Source: Gnetum montanum (Eukaryota > Streptophyta > Gnetopsida > Gnetales > Gnetaceae). From it: a stretch of 64,000 bases of DNA. A program made the translations under genes and the position numbers. Below the pieces are notes generated by a model, which was not told where the DNA came from, searched no databases, and worked only from the letters and a program-made list of their open reading frames with translations. The stretch covers positions 2,081 through 66,080 of the forward strand of contig MNCI01004863.1 in the NCBI GenBank assembly GCA_015680685.1. The letters run 5' to 3'. Shown here one piece after another: positions 21,572 to 32,499 of this stretch. Within the stretch, counting starts at the first letter, position 1. Each line of letters starts with the position of its first letter.

Positions 21572-24346
21572 ATGGCATCTAAAAAAATATCTATAGGAAG
21601 GAGAACCCTCACAACCACAGGAGAAATGACCTAGAGCTAGAAGGGGCCAACAGGAACAAGGCCAAGAATAACAAGAGGAAACCCATGCAACGAGACCTCT
21701 TTATAAGGAGCCCGAAGTGGAATCTGTTCGATAGATTCTAGGATAAGAAGTTCCTATAGAACAATCTCAATGAGGAGAAGCAGCTAGACCTATGACAAGG
21801 CTTGAGGTCACTCTAACTCAAGCCTGCCTAGACATCATCAAGTCCCAAGAGATCCCAAAGATTAGTTCTTTAAGAGATAAACTTCAAGCCATTTTTGGAG
21901 AAAGCCCCAAAGGATGTCAAGACATAAATGCAAGCCTCTTCCATGTGGCTAGTCATCACATCTAGTGGGGAGTGGTACATGGGAGAGACTTATCTCTTCT
22001 AGAATAGTCGAAGGCTAGGGTCCATTGTAAAAATCAAGGACATTCAAGTGTCCTACTCAGTGGAGGCCATCGCACAAGCACTAGGGTTGCCAAACATTGG
22101 AACACAATTGGTAGAGATATCAACAAATGATGATCCTAAGGCAAAACGAAATTGGACCCAACGATGCTATAGGGTGGACCGTAAGGAGTATGATGCACTT
22201 ACAATGATGAAGTGGATTTATTTCAAGATTGCAACCTATCACCTCAATCCAACGGTGAGGTCAAGCAAGGTGACTACTTTTTCTTCTTGAGCATGCATTG
22301 CTCTAAGTGGGAAATTTTCTATTAACCTTCCATAGCTAATTTATTTGGAGATCAAGAAGTGGTTTAAGGAGAATGAATGTGGAAGGAAGACCCTACCCTT
22401 TCCATGCTTTATCAAAAAACTTTGCAAGAGGGCATGTATTGTTCGCTATTCAAATGACACTCTCAAGCATGCTCCCTTAGTCTCCTGGATAGATGACACC
22501 ACCACCACCCACTCAAGAAACCACATCGAAGGCCTGTGTAACCCTTGAACATCTATAGAAAATCTAAGAGCAACCCTTGAGTGAACAAGAGTAGCAAGCA
22601 GAAATGAGTGAGATGGATCCATCTATGTATTAGCCAGCAATAAGTCACTTTAATGAGGTGGCCCAAATAGTTAGCCAGATGGAGAGGGGTGGTTTCATTT
22701 TCTCTACCCAAAGAATGTAGATACCTTTGAGTTCTAATCCCAATGCTCTGGAAGTGATGGTGTTGTTAGCAACACATTATCTATTCCCAAAAATCTCTAG
22801 GAATTCTGGCACTTTCTTGGTAAGGTTAGAGAAAGGTGAAGAGGCAACTCTCTTGGTGATGCAGCACCAAGGGTAAAAGATAGTGGCATAAGTGGTAGCT
22901 AACTATGTAGCTGAAGCACTGAATGCACCCACAACATTTTTACTAAATGTATTTGCACTCCAAGATGTGCATACATTTGAAAGCATGTTTAGTGGAAAAT
23001 TGAACATAGCCCAACATGAACAACTACTGGAATGACTAGTAGGAATTGAGCAACTAACTCTGGATATCTTTGATCTTTCATAGAAAATTACTACAACCTA
23101 GTTGGAGCTACTAAATGCAAGGGGAAAATGCATCATTTTGGAGGGGCAACTAGAAATGACCTAAGAGCAAAATTAACGATTGGCCATGAAGGCTGCTTGA
23201 CTTCATGCCTGACTTGAAAAACAAGCAATCCTAAACCTAGCAATTATAAGAGATGAAGCTATCAAACTACTTCAAGAATGATTTCAAAAGGCTAAGGAGG
23301 AAGTAGTAATGGCCATCTCCAAATAGTCCATGGTAGAAGCTAAAATGCACTCAATCAAAAATGACTTAAATTAGATGTGCCAATAAAATGAAGCATTGAT
23401 CGTGCAAAATCATTGCCTATGAAATGTTAATGCTCAGAGAGATTAAATGCAAGAATTCATTCATCAACAGTAGGAACAACTTGCCAGAGTCAACATTGAA
23501 CTAAGGAAATTGGCCATAGAGAACCACAATTTATCAATGGAGGAGGTATGCACATTGCGACAAAATTCTACCATCAAAATCACTACCTAGAAGAATGAAG
23601 TTGTTAGGTTTGAGAAAGTGAAAAATCACTACAGGGGCTAGGTTGGCTTGCAAAAGGATATTAATAAAAAAGAAATCTAGATGGTAAGGGCTAAAGTGAA
23701 TGAAGCCCTCTAGCAACTCCAATAAGGAAGAGAGATGTGGTAGCTAATCCTCAATGGGATTGATGCCTACAAAAAATCAAAGATCCACTTAAAGGAGTTG
23801 CAGATCGAAAAGATGATAGAGTATATGGAGTTGGCCAATCTCCATTACGCAAACCTAGTAGTGCTGACAGCCAAACAGTCATGGTTAGAATTGAAGAAAT
23901 AGGTGGCTAGCTTGTATCTGCTATATCAGGCTAAGCTCAAACACCACAAGGACACCAAGAAAAAACTTGAGAGTACTAATGCTAAACTCAAAGTTCTCAA
24001 AGGATGATTCACATATCAACGATCCATCGTTTAGGACCTAGCTAGACAAATGAATGACTACCAGGAGTTGAAGAACATGATGTGAGTGTTCAAAATTGAA
24101 TACAAATAGTTTTTTGCTTGGTTCATCAATGTCAAGGAGTTGTTTCCAATGATCCCATGTCCTTCAGATGTGCCCATTTGAACCCACATTAGGAAATTTG
24201 TGCGAATGGTGCATGATCCTAAGAGTAAGGAGGAGAGAATGAAAGTCTTGCTAGATGCTTTTTTCCTTCCACCTAAAGTTACAGTAGCAAAAGGACATAG
24301 ACACCTCAACCACCACCAATGCATGAAGGCAGTGAAGGTTCCTTGA
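21572..24346 (+). pseudogene. A2 extra ORF after pol (transposon-protein domain plus coiled coil)
   Basis: The ATG at 21572 directly follows TGTGATTACAG, a good 3' splice acceptor, so the ORF may be made from a spliced or separately started RNA. It opens MASKKISIGRRTLTTTG, then a low-complexity part. The folded part (about 22030-22450) reads VSYSVEAIAQALGLPNIG, YFKIATYHLNPT, GKFSINLP and LPFPCFIKKLCKRA. That succession resembles the 'putative plant transposon protein' domain (PF20167). The C-terminal half (about 22960-24060) is a long coiled coil rich in Glu, Lys, Leu and Gln, ending in WFINVKELFPMIPCPSDVPI and VHDPKSKEERMKVLLDAFF. The position matches the env-like or extra ORF known from Athila elements, but no transmembrane segment is seen. 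The homologue in A1 (55752-57294) keeps both ends. The function is unknown. Stops are mainly TAG. Confidence 0.7.
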
Positions 24347-24618
24347 AGCCTCAGGAACCACTACTATCTTGGACCATTTGATCTTCTTCAACAAGCTTCA
24401 CATCATCAAGGAATGTGTTGTTAAATTTTTGAAGAGTTGTGTTATGATGTTCAATTTTGAGTCTTGAACACCATCATTTTTTGTAATGTGTTGATCTATA
24501 CACCCGGGCACTCCACTTTTTGTCAAGTTAGTCAAGTTAGTTTTATTGACAGAAAAGTCAATCAATAATTCCATGCCTTTCTAATTTTGTAAAAGAACTT
24601 GAGGACAAGTTTTCATTC

Positions 24619-24631
24619 AATTGTGGGGGTA
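24619..24631 (+). other. A2 polypurine tract
   Basis: The G-rich stretch GTGGGGGTA directly precedes the 3' LTR start TGATGAGTC. The corresponding place in A1 reads CATGGGGTA before TGATGAAAC. Confidence 0.65.
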
Positions 24632-24820
24632 TGATGAGTCATCATTGGTTGGTTGTGTTGATAAGGCCTCGTCGACACATCTCATCCTGAATCGATGAGG
24701 CCTCATCGACGTAGTGTCTATCTATGACCTATAAATATGCACCTACTAGTCACATTTATGAGAATTCAGATTTTAGTAGTAGTGAAGCTCTTGCATTTTT
24801 TCCATTCAAAAGTTAGAATT
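24632..24820 (+). repeat. A2 3' LTR, truncated to 189 bp
   Basis: Matches the first part of the 5' LTR through the palindromic array (two cores here, three in the 5' copy) and the TATA box at 24730-24737, then stops after CAAAAGTTAGAATT. The core at 24692-24709 is a perfect 18-nt palindrome, TCGATGAGGCCTCATCGA. Confidence 0.85.
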
Positions 24821-24890
24821 AAGTAACAATTAAAAATACTTGCAGTGATTATATAGTGATTATAGGGCATTGAATTAAGTAACAATTAAA
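24816..24890 (+). repeat. filler duplication at the A2/C1 deletion junction
   Basis: GAATTAAGTAACAATTAAA occurs at 24816-24834 and again at 24872-24890. The second copy belongs to the C1 RT reading frame. The 37 bases between include AGTGATTATA twice. This is the pattern left by end-joining with templated filler. Confidence 0.7.
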
Positions 24891-27571
24891 GGTACTTATC
24901 CTTTGCCTAGGATTGGTGAGTTGTTTGATCAACTTATGGATGCATATTATTTTTCAAAGACTGATTTAAAATCAGGTTATCACCAAATAAGGATTAAGAA
25001 AAAAGATATTGAGAAAACTACTTTTAGAACTAGGTATGGATTATATGAATTTGTTGTGATGTTGTTTGTATTAACTAATGCACTTGCAAAATTCATGACA
25101 TTAATGAATAATATTTTTCATGAATATCTTGATTAGTTTGTTATAGTATTTATGGATGATATACTTGTTTATTCTAAGTTGAGAGAAGAACATATCAAAC
25201 ATTTGAAAATTATAATGGAAATTCTTAAAGAGCATTAATTAAAAGATAAATTAAGTAAATGTGAACTCTTTAAGAAAGAAGTTTCATACTTGGGCCATAC
25301 AGTTTCTAAGAAAGGATTGAAAGTAGATCCAAAAAAAGTTAGTGCGATCCATGACTAGCCTGAATTAAAAGATACTATAGCAATTCATATTTTCTTGGGT
25401 TTAGCAAATTTTTATCAACATTTTATTAAATATTATTCTACCTTAGTAGCCTCATTAACTAACCTTTTTCAGGAAAAATACGTGTTTAAGTTTGATGGAA
25501 AATGCAACGAATCTTTCCTCAAATTAAAGATGCTACTCACAATAGCACCTATTCTAAGAATTTCAGATGAGAATTATCATTTCAAGTATTCATGGATGCT
25601 TGCAGAATAGGAATCAATGTAGTTATTTCACAAGAAGATAAAGTGGTATGTTATGAATCTCATAAATTATGACGAGCTAAGATAAATTACTCAACCCATG
25701 ATTCAAACTTGCTAGCAATTGTTCATGCTTTGAAAGTTTGGAGACATTATCTTTGTGAAAAAATGTTTGTACTAAAAATAGATCATAAAAGTTTAGAATA
25801 TTTTTAGAGATATCTTATTTTGAATACTCATCAAAGGTGATGGGTAGAATTATTGGCTAAATATGATTTTGAAATTAGATATATCCCCAGTAAGCAAAAT
25901 GCTTTTGCCAATGCCCTTAGTCAAATGTGGAACTTGATGATAGGTGTGGTAACAACCCCTATGGAAGAAGAAATTAAGGAATAAACAAAAGAATATTCTT
26001 GTTTTAAGAATATTTTAGCCAATATTTCCTCTTAGCCTTGATATCAACTTACCTCTAATAGTTTATTAATGAAAGGATAAAGAGTGTGCATACCAAAAGG
26101 AAATTCGTGAATAAGGTTGTTGTGTGAAGCACATGAAGTACCATATGTAGGATACCTAGGTTAAATTTAGACTTATATGATGATATGTAAATCTTATTTC
26201 TAGCCCAAAATGAAGAATGATGTGTCCTCATATAGTAAAAGTTGTCCAATATGCCAAAGAATAAAGCTGAACATAGGAAACCCAATGGGTTATTACAACC
26301 TATGGAAGTTTCAACCTGAAAATGGGAAGATGTCACCATGGATTTCATTGTGGGATTACGAATAACCAAAAAGGGAAATGACTCAATTTTGATAGTGGTT
26401 TATCATCGATCAAAGATGGCATATTTTATAGCTTTGAAATCTACAAACACAGTAGAAGAAGTAGCCCAAAAATTCATACATGAAGTATTTCAATTATATG
26501 GTTATCCAAAATCTATCACCTTGGACCAAGATCCCAAGTTCATATCTAAATTCTAGAAAACTTTCTTCAACGAGCTTGGAACCAAATTGAAATTTAGCAT
26601 AGCTTACCATCTTGACACTAATGGGAAAACTAAACATGTGAATAGAATATGAGAAGATATCCTATGAAGCTATGTTGGGAGGAAACTAAAAATGTGGGAG
26701 AATTACTTGCACCTGGCAAAAGTTTCCTATAATAACAATTATTAAGATTCCATACATTGAGCACCATTCAAAGTAGTATATGGATATAACTATTGTACAC
26801 CACTAACCTTGGTAGTTCCAACCTTAAAAATGGAATGGAAGGAAGAAGAAATGAAAATAATGAAAAACACTATCACAAGAGTTAAAACAAAATTTACAAG
26901 TTGCCCAATAGAAATATAATAGATATGCAGATCAAGATAGATTTAAAAAAGAATTTCAAGTAGGAGATCAAGTACTACTAAGAGTAAAATATACCAAAAG
27001 TTCTCTTAAACTTGGAAAATATACTAAATTATCACCTAGATATTGTGGACCCTTTGAGATTCTTGAAAGAATTTGTAAAGTATCATATCAATTAAATCAT
27101 ACAAAAACCTTAAAAATTCACCCAATTTTCCATGTAAGCTTGCTAAATAACTTTCATGAAAATGATGTAACATATGTGGTAGACTAGAATACTTTATCAT
27201 TGTGATCCAACACTAGCTTTGAAGTTAAACCCATCACAATTAAGAATCAACAAACTAAGAAATTATGAAATAAAACTATTAGCAAAGTACTTGTTCAATG
27301 GTCAAATTTTGATCAGCAGACTTGGGAAAATATGAAGATTATTTTTAATATTTAGCCCCAAATTTTTTCTCATCATGATATTGAATGATAGATTGTATTT
27401 ATTATTCATGTAATAAATTATTTTTTATAATTTTTGATCTTCTATTTGTATAGATGATAATGAGGAAAATAGAGGAATTGAAGCTTAGTAGCATAATAGT
27501 GAAGTAGCACCTGAGTAGCTAGATATAGAGGAAGTGCTCAAGGATGAGCTAGATGCTTAAGGGAGGTAGAT
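24868..27571 (+). pseudogene. pol: C1 pol: RT, RNase H, integrase, chromodomain-like end
   Basis: RT resumes near 24868 with [43 protein letters not shown] and the active site VFMDDILVYS at about 25150 (catalytic pair intact). RNase H follows (NYSTHDSNLLAIVHALKVW at about 25690). The integrase zinc finger is damaged (HEVPYVGYLG) but CPICQRIK remains at about 26250. The core shows MDFIVGLRITKKGNDSIL, SKMAYFIAL and DQDPKFISKF. After the GPF region (about 27040) and HPIFHVSLL, a C-terminal block at about 27210-27340 (KVLVQWSNFDQQTWENM) matches the chromodomain that marks chromoviruses. The N-terminal part of RT was lost at the A2 junction. A purine tract AAGGGAGGTAGA (27559-27570) ends the internal region. 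Confidence 0.87.
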
Positions 27572-28077
27572 TGTAATGTTCCATACCTTGTGAAGGGTGG
27601 GAACAAATTGTAACAATGTAATTAACCTTCAAGTGAAGGGACACATCATTATGAGAAGTTACGATTATTCATGTATCCGTATAGAAAGGGGTTGGCCTAG
27701 GTCATTTAAGGCTAGTTTTAGACGTCATGCCAACATGGAGTTACAGAGCCTAGAAAGGTAAGTGACAAAAGCTAAGTGAAGTGGAACAAGAAGGAACTGA
27801 TCACCCCTTTGGTTAAATAGCCTAACCATGGTGACAGTGTTGGATTGCCTCTAAGGCTTAAGTGGCATGGATAAATAACCCAAAGGGTAGTATAGTACTC
27901 TCTCCTATTAATAATTTTTTGTCCTTTTTTCTTTTCTATACTATATTAGCAATTATTTATTTACAAATTAATTTATTTATTAGGTATTTATGATGTTTCC
28001 ATATTATTATTTAAAAAAAATAAGTGCAATAAATTAAATGATTGTATTTTTATGACATTTGGAAATGGGATGTCACA
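27572..28077 (+). repeat. C1 3' LTR
   Basis: Begins TGTAATGTTCC and ends GGGATGTCACA, with the target duplication CCCAT at 28078-28082. It pairs with 6778-7281. The last 110 bases take part in a later tandem duplication. Confidence 0.88.
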
Positions 28078-28325
28078 CCCATGCCCAAAGGTAGTTCTCT
28101 AGGAAGGTTGATATAGTAATAAAATAATAAATGTACAAAATAATTACTGATTAATTTTTTTATTAATTATTTATGATGTTTTCATTATATTATTGAAGAA
28201 AACAATGAATTAAGTGATTGTATTTTTACAATAGCCAGGAATGGGATGTCACACCCATGCTTGAAGGTAGTTCTCTGGGAAGGTTGACATTGTAATAAAA
28301 TAATAAATGCACAAAATAATAAATT
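27967..28325 (+). repeat. tandem duplication across the C1 LTR/host junction
   Basis: About 27967-28150 and 28151-28325 are diverged copies. Each contains the LTR end TTTATGATGTTTYCAT...GGGATGTCACA, the target CCCATGC and the host bases GGTAGTTCTCTRGGAAGGTT. Because it contains both LTR and flank, the duplication is younger than the C1 insertion. Confidence 0.75.
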
Positions 28326-29282
28326 TTTTGGTATTCCAATAGAAAGACATGTTACCAATGCATGAAGGCATGTGACTTCTAAGAAATTTCAAGGTGTCTT
28401 AGATTCACATTAGTTATAAGGCTAGAAAGACATGTTACTTGTGCTTGAATGCACTCCTCTATTCAATGGTTAAGTCTCCTTCAAAATAAACTATGTAATT
28501 ATAAATTTTTTCCTTGTACTGCATTTCCAAGTGGTGATATTTCTTGTAGTTGCGATTATCGCAAGGTTGCAAGATTCAGAATGATATAATGTGATATCAC
28601 TAGTAAGTGGTATGGACATGGTTTGAATTGTAGATGGAGAGTCTAATGATCACTTTAACCATGAATCACATATAGAATTCATTATACATATGATAAGACA
28701 CCTTACATTCCATTTTTTTCAATCCTTACTACTATCATTTCATCTCACTATTATATATAATTATAATTTCATGGTTTTGTATGATAATATTATTTTCTTA
28801 TTGAGACAATACTAACATGTGTGGTTTGAAAGATAGGTATGATTTACTTTTAACTCCTTGAGTGCCCATAGATACTTGTAGGCATATTTATATAAGGGTA
28901 CTAGGGGCAAGAGCCTACTTTTAGGAGGAACCACTTTTATATCTCTTCTATCTCATACTTGATGACCAACTTGACATCATCTTGTCTTCTAGATACTTTT
29001 GTAATTATTATTATTTTCCTATATACTCATACTCATTCATAAATTTAGCAACTTTTAATCAAATCATCTCCTATAACTTAGTCAACTTACCTTGCCTAAA
29101 CTTCTTCTTTAACATAATTTTGATATCAAACTCTCATAATTTAAGCATCATCTAGGATTAGAAATTCTTTGGATTATCTTAACACCTTCTAGACTACTCA
29201 TTTCATCAATATCTATATATATATGTCTAGACCATTAGAAACATTTTTATTTTAGTTATTTCATGCAAGGGAAGTTCATGCT
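28326..29282 (+). other. A1 post-pol spacer, right piece
   Basis: This is noncoding. The run GATCACTTTAACCATGAATC and the following TCATTTCATCTCACTATTA align in order with 20400-20520 of the A2 spacer, so this is the continuation of A1 after C1. A TATATAAGGG-like motif occurs near 28890. The piece ends at 29282, where the T1 complex starts; its last bases ATGCT nearly match ATGTT at 55237-55241. Confidence 0.6.
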
Positions 29283-30669
29283 TATTGTACCCACTTTGCC
29301 TTTTTCTGCATAAGTTAGAGACCTAGGTACATTCTATGGTGTTTTTTAGAAACATCCTCAATAATCTAGATTCAACAACCTGCATCATCTACATCATAGT
29401 TTATAGATTTCTATCTCTATCTCTACAAAAATGGTGTTTTGGCCCTCTATCTAGTTTAGACATCTAATGTCAGCTTTAGCATTGATTCTATCTCTAGCTT
29501 TTGACATCTCACATCATATCTACTTTTGACATTTAGCATCAGATCTTATTTTTTGTAACATATTAGCTCCTTGACATCCAACATCAATTCTATATTTAAT
29601 ATCTCACATTAATCTTCATATCTACATGTTACCTTTCCTATCAAAAGACTTCAAGAACCTTCCATAAGATCCTATGAATCCCAATGTGTCATTCTTACAT
29701 GATCTATTAGGCATGTTTGGTCTATAATAGAAGGAAACCCCTAAATGAAAAGGTATTAGTTGGATTTTCAGATATTGTAATTGGAATTTTACTTCACCAA
29801 GCTTTTAGAGATCTACTGAATGTTTATAGTCATCTTTGCTACTTATTGTAGTTATCATTATTTGCAATTGGTGATTTGGAATTTTTTTTTTCAAAGAATT
29901 TGCCTCTTTGTAGAATAACTACCTTCTTTTCCTTTCTTCCCATTTTCTTGCTAATGCATTATATCACCTTCATGCATAGAAATTGGTTTAAATCAAGTCA
30001 ATACACTAATATGATCCTTTCCTCTACTTCATCAACCACTATATCTACTATTTTTCTTACTAGATCTACATCAAGTGCATACATTGGAGAAAGAATGAGA
30101 TAACAAAACTCCTCATCAAATACCTATGATCCCTAGTACATGTCTTGAAATATCTTTTTGTAGGTTCTTGATTTTCATTCTTTATTGTAATCTGGATTTT
30201 TCTCTTTAAGTTTTCTATCTTTGGCATTGTACATATCTACTATAGATCTAGTTTCTATTCCTGTGTTTTCCTTTCATTTGATGCTTTAAAAAAATTAGAT
30301 CTATTTTTCTTTTCATCTTACTACCAATTAATCTTATTTTGATGGTCCCTTACATTACTCTACATTTTGTGTTACATAAACTTACCTATGATCTTTGTCC
30401 ATTTTCTACTAGCTATTCCACATGCTCAATTTTTCTTTAACTTTCAATTTACTAATGTTTGGTGAAAATGTTTGGCTTGGATTTTTTAATTTTATCTTAT
30501 GATCTACAAGTCTCCTTTTGATTAGAGGAAAATTATTTGATAGTTCATTTTTCTTAGACTATTTGATAACCATGAGATTGCCTAGCTTAATTTCATGTTA
30601 GGTTGTATTATATTCCATTATTACATGATTTCAATTGCAACATCTTGAGTATCTATTAAGAGGATGTAA
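29283..30669 (+). repeat. T1-family LTR, copy 1
   Basis: Begins TATTGTACCCACTTTGCC and shares with copies 2-4 the blocks GAGACCTAGGTACATTCTATGG, CTAAATGAAAAGG and TTTACTTCACCAAGCTTTTAG. It is in plus orientation, directly followed by copy 2 with a period of 1387 bases. Confidence 0.7.
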
Positions 30670-32140
30670 TGTTATATCCACTTTCGCTTTTTATGCATAA
30701 GTTTGAGACCTAGGTACATTCTATGGCTTTTTAGTGTTTAATTTTCTCTTTAATAGTCTAGATTTAATGACTTGTGTCATCTACAATGTAGTTTCTAGAT
30801 TTTTATCTCCAGCTTACTAGAATTAATGTTTCACATCATCAACAATGTCATTTTAGCCCTCTTTCTAATTTTGACATCTAACATTATCTCCAGTGTTGAT
30901 TTTATCTCCTAATTTGAACATCCTACATCAAATCTAATTTCAATGTCTAGCGTCAAATCTCATTTTTCATAACATAACAATTCTTCAACATCTATTTTTA
31001 ATCTTGCATTTCACATCTAATATTAATCTTTACATATACACATCACTTCTTATATCTAGAAGCTTCTAGAATCTTCCAAAATATTCTATGGATTCCAATG
31101 CATCATTCCTGCATAATCTATGATGCATTTTCAACCTCTAAATAAGAGGATATCCCTAAATGAAAAGGGGTTGGTTTCCCTTTTTGATATTCTATTTGGC
31201 ATTTTACTTCACCAAGCTTTTAGACATTTGCTAAGCATTTTCAATCATCTTTGCTACTTAGTGCAATTAGCATTCTTTGCAATTGGTGATTTGAAATCCT
31301 TTTTACAAAGACTTTGCCTCTCCACAACATAAATACCTCCTTTTCCTCTCTCCCTATTTTCTTGCTAATGTATTGTATCCCCTTCATGTTTTCCTCCTCA
31401 CAAATGAAGAAATATTTTTAAATCAGGTCAACACACTGATCAAATCCCTTTCTTCACTTTGTCAACTACTAGATCTGCTATTGTTTTTGACAGATCTACA
31501 TGAAGTGCATGCATCAAAGAAATAACATGATAATAAAGCTCATCATCAGATGTCTTTAATCCATGATACATGTCCTAGAATTCCTAATTTCTTCTCTTTA
31601 TTATAATTTAAATTTTTTTTGTTTAGACATTCTCTCTCTAGCATTGTCCAGATTTGCTACAAATCTAATTTCTATTTCCAATGTCTTCTCTTCATTTAAT
31701 GTTTCAATGGATTAGATCTTTTTTTTTTTTTTGCATACTATGGTCAATAGTTTTTATTTACAATCTACACACTACATTTCACTTCATATAGATCTACATA
31801 TGATCTTTGTGCATTTTCTACTAACTATTGTACATGATCACTTTATCTTTTGCTTTCAATTTACTAATGTTTGCTCAAAAAATTTGGCTTAGATTATCAA
31901 AGTTATTTCTAGAATTCACAAGTCTTCTTTCAATTTGAGGAAAATTACTTAAAAGTTCTTTTTCCTAGATAGTTTGCTAGCCATGAGATTATCGAGCTCA
32001 CTTTTGTATTAATTTGTATCAGATTTCATTATTATGATGATTTCTATCATAACATCTTTTTAGTCTAAAATAAGGTAATCTTGTGTTAGGTTGTATCATA
32101 TTCTATTCTTACAACAATTTCTATCATAACATCTTTCTTT
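30670..32140 (+). repeat. T1-family LTR, copy 2, tandem to copy 1
   Basis: Begins TGTTATATCCACTTTCGC. It follows copy 1 block by block to about 32000; a short internal duplication of TTTCTATCATAACATCTTT (about 32040 and 32112) extends its end. The right end is an estimate. Confidence 0.65.
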
Positions 32141-32149
32141 AGAAAAAAT

Positions 32150-32443
32150 GAGATCTAACACCAGATGTCAAAAGTTGATCTAGTGAAAGACATTAAAATC
32201 TAGAGATAGAATTAATGCTTGAGCTAAAGTTAGACATCAAAACTAGAAAGAGAATTGAAACGACATTGCTAATGACACAAAATGTTACTTCTTGAAATCT
32301 AGAGATTGAAATCTAGAAACTACATTGTAGATGATGCAATTTTTTCAATTTGGATTGTTGAAGATGGTCTTAAATACTAAATAGCCATAAAATGTACCTA
32401 GGTCTCTAACTTATCCAATAAAAATGCTAAAGTGGGTACAACA
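32150..32443 (-). repeat. T1 3' LTR fragment (copy 3, inverted)
   Basis: On the minus strand it begins TGTTGTACCCACTTTAGC at 32443, preceded by the purine tract AAAAAAGGCATAA. Only about 290 bases remain before it meets copy 2 head-on. It is the expected 3' LTR start of T1. Confidence 0.7.
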
Positions 32444-32499
32444 TTATGCCTTTTTTATGGATATTTCTAAAAAGGATAAAGGAGAAACCATCAAGAAAA

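Larger units (their letters stand above)
12445..24820 (+). mobile_element. A2: Athila-like Ty3/gypsy element nested in C1
   Basis: A 909-bp 5' LTR, tRNA-Asp-type primer site, gag, protease, RT, RNase H, integrase, a 2-kb spacer, an extra 3' ORF, a purine-rich tract and a truncated 3' LTR follow in order on one strand. The LTR ends are TGATGA and TCATCA. The extra ORF after pol, the protease with VDQSIIVPLELVENI and the style of RT place it with the Athila group. The 3' LTR keeps only its first 189 bases, so the right boundary is a deletion junction, not the original end, and no target duplication can be read. Stops are spread over all coding parts. Relatives in the window are A1 and A3. Confidence 0.85.
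6778..28077 (+). mobile_element. C1: Ty3/gypsy chromovirus, split by A2
   Basis: Two LTRs in the same orientation (6778-7281 and 27572-28077, about 80% alike by eye) bound the element. The five bases CCCAT lie directly outside both (6773-6777 and 28078-28082), a perfect target duplication. A primer site follows the 5' LTR and a purine tract precedes the 3' LTR. The internal order is a long leader, gag, protease, then the A2 insertion, then RT, RNase H, integrase and a chromodomain-like C-terminus. Without A2 the element is about 8.9 kb. All coding parts are broken. The 3.7-kb leader is unusually long and contains antisense gene-fragment sequence. About 700 bases of C1 between protease and RT were lost where the A2 3' LTR was truncated. 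Confidence 0.85.

Noticed and set aside
26055-26369. Minus-strand 104-codon frame opposite C1 integrase
   Set aside because: The plus strand carries recognisable integrase motifs (CPICQRIK, MDFIVGL); the minus frame is a shadow.
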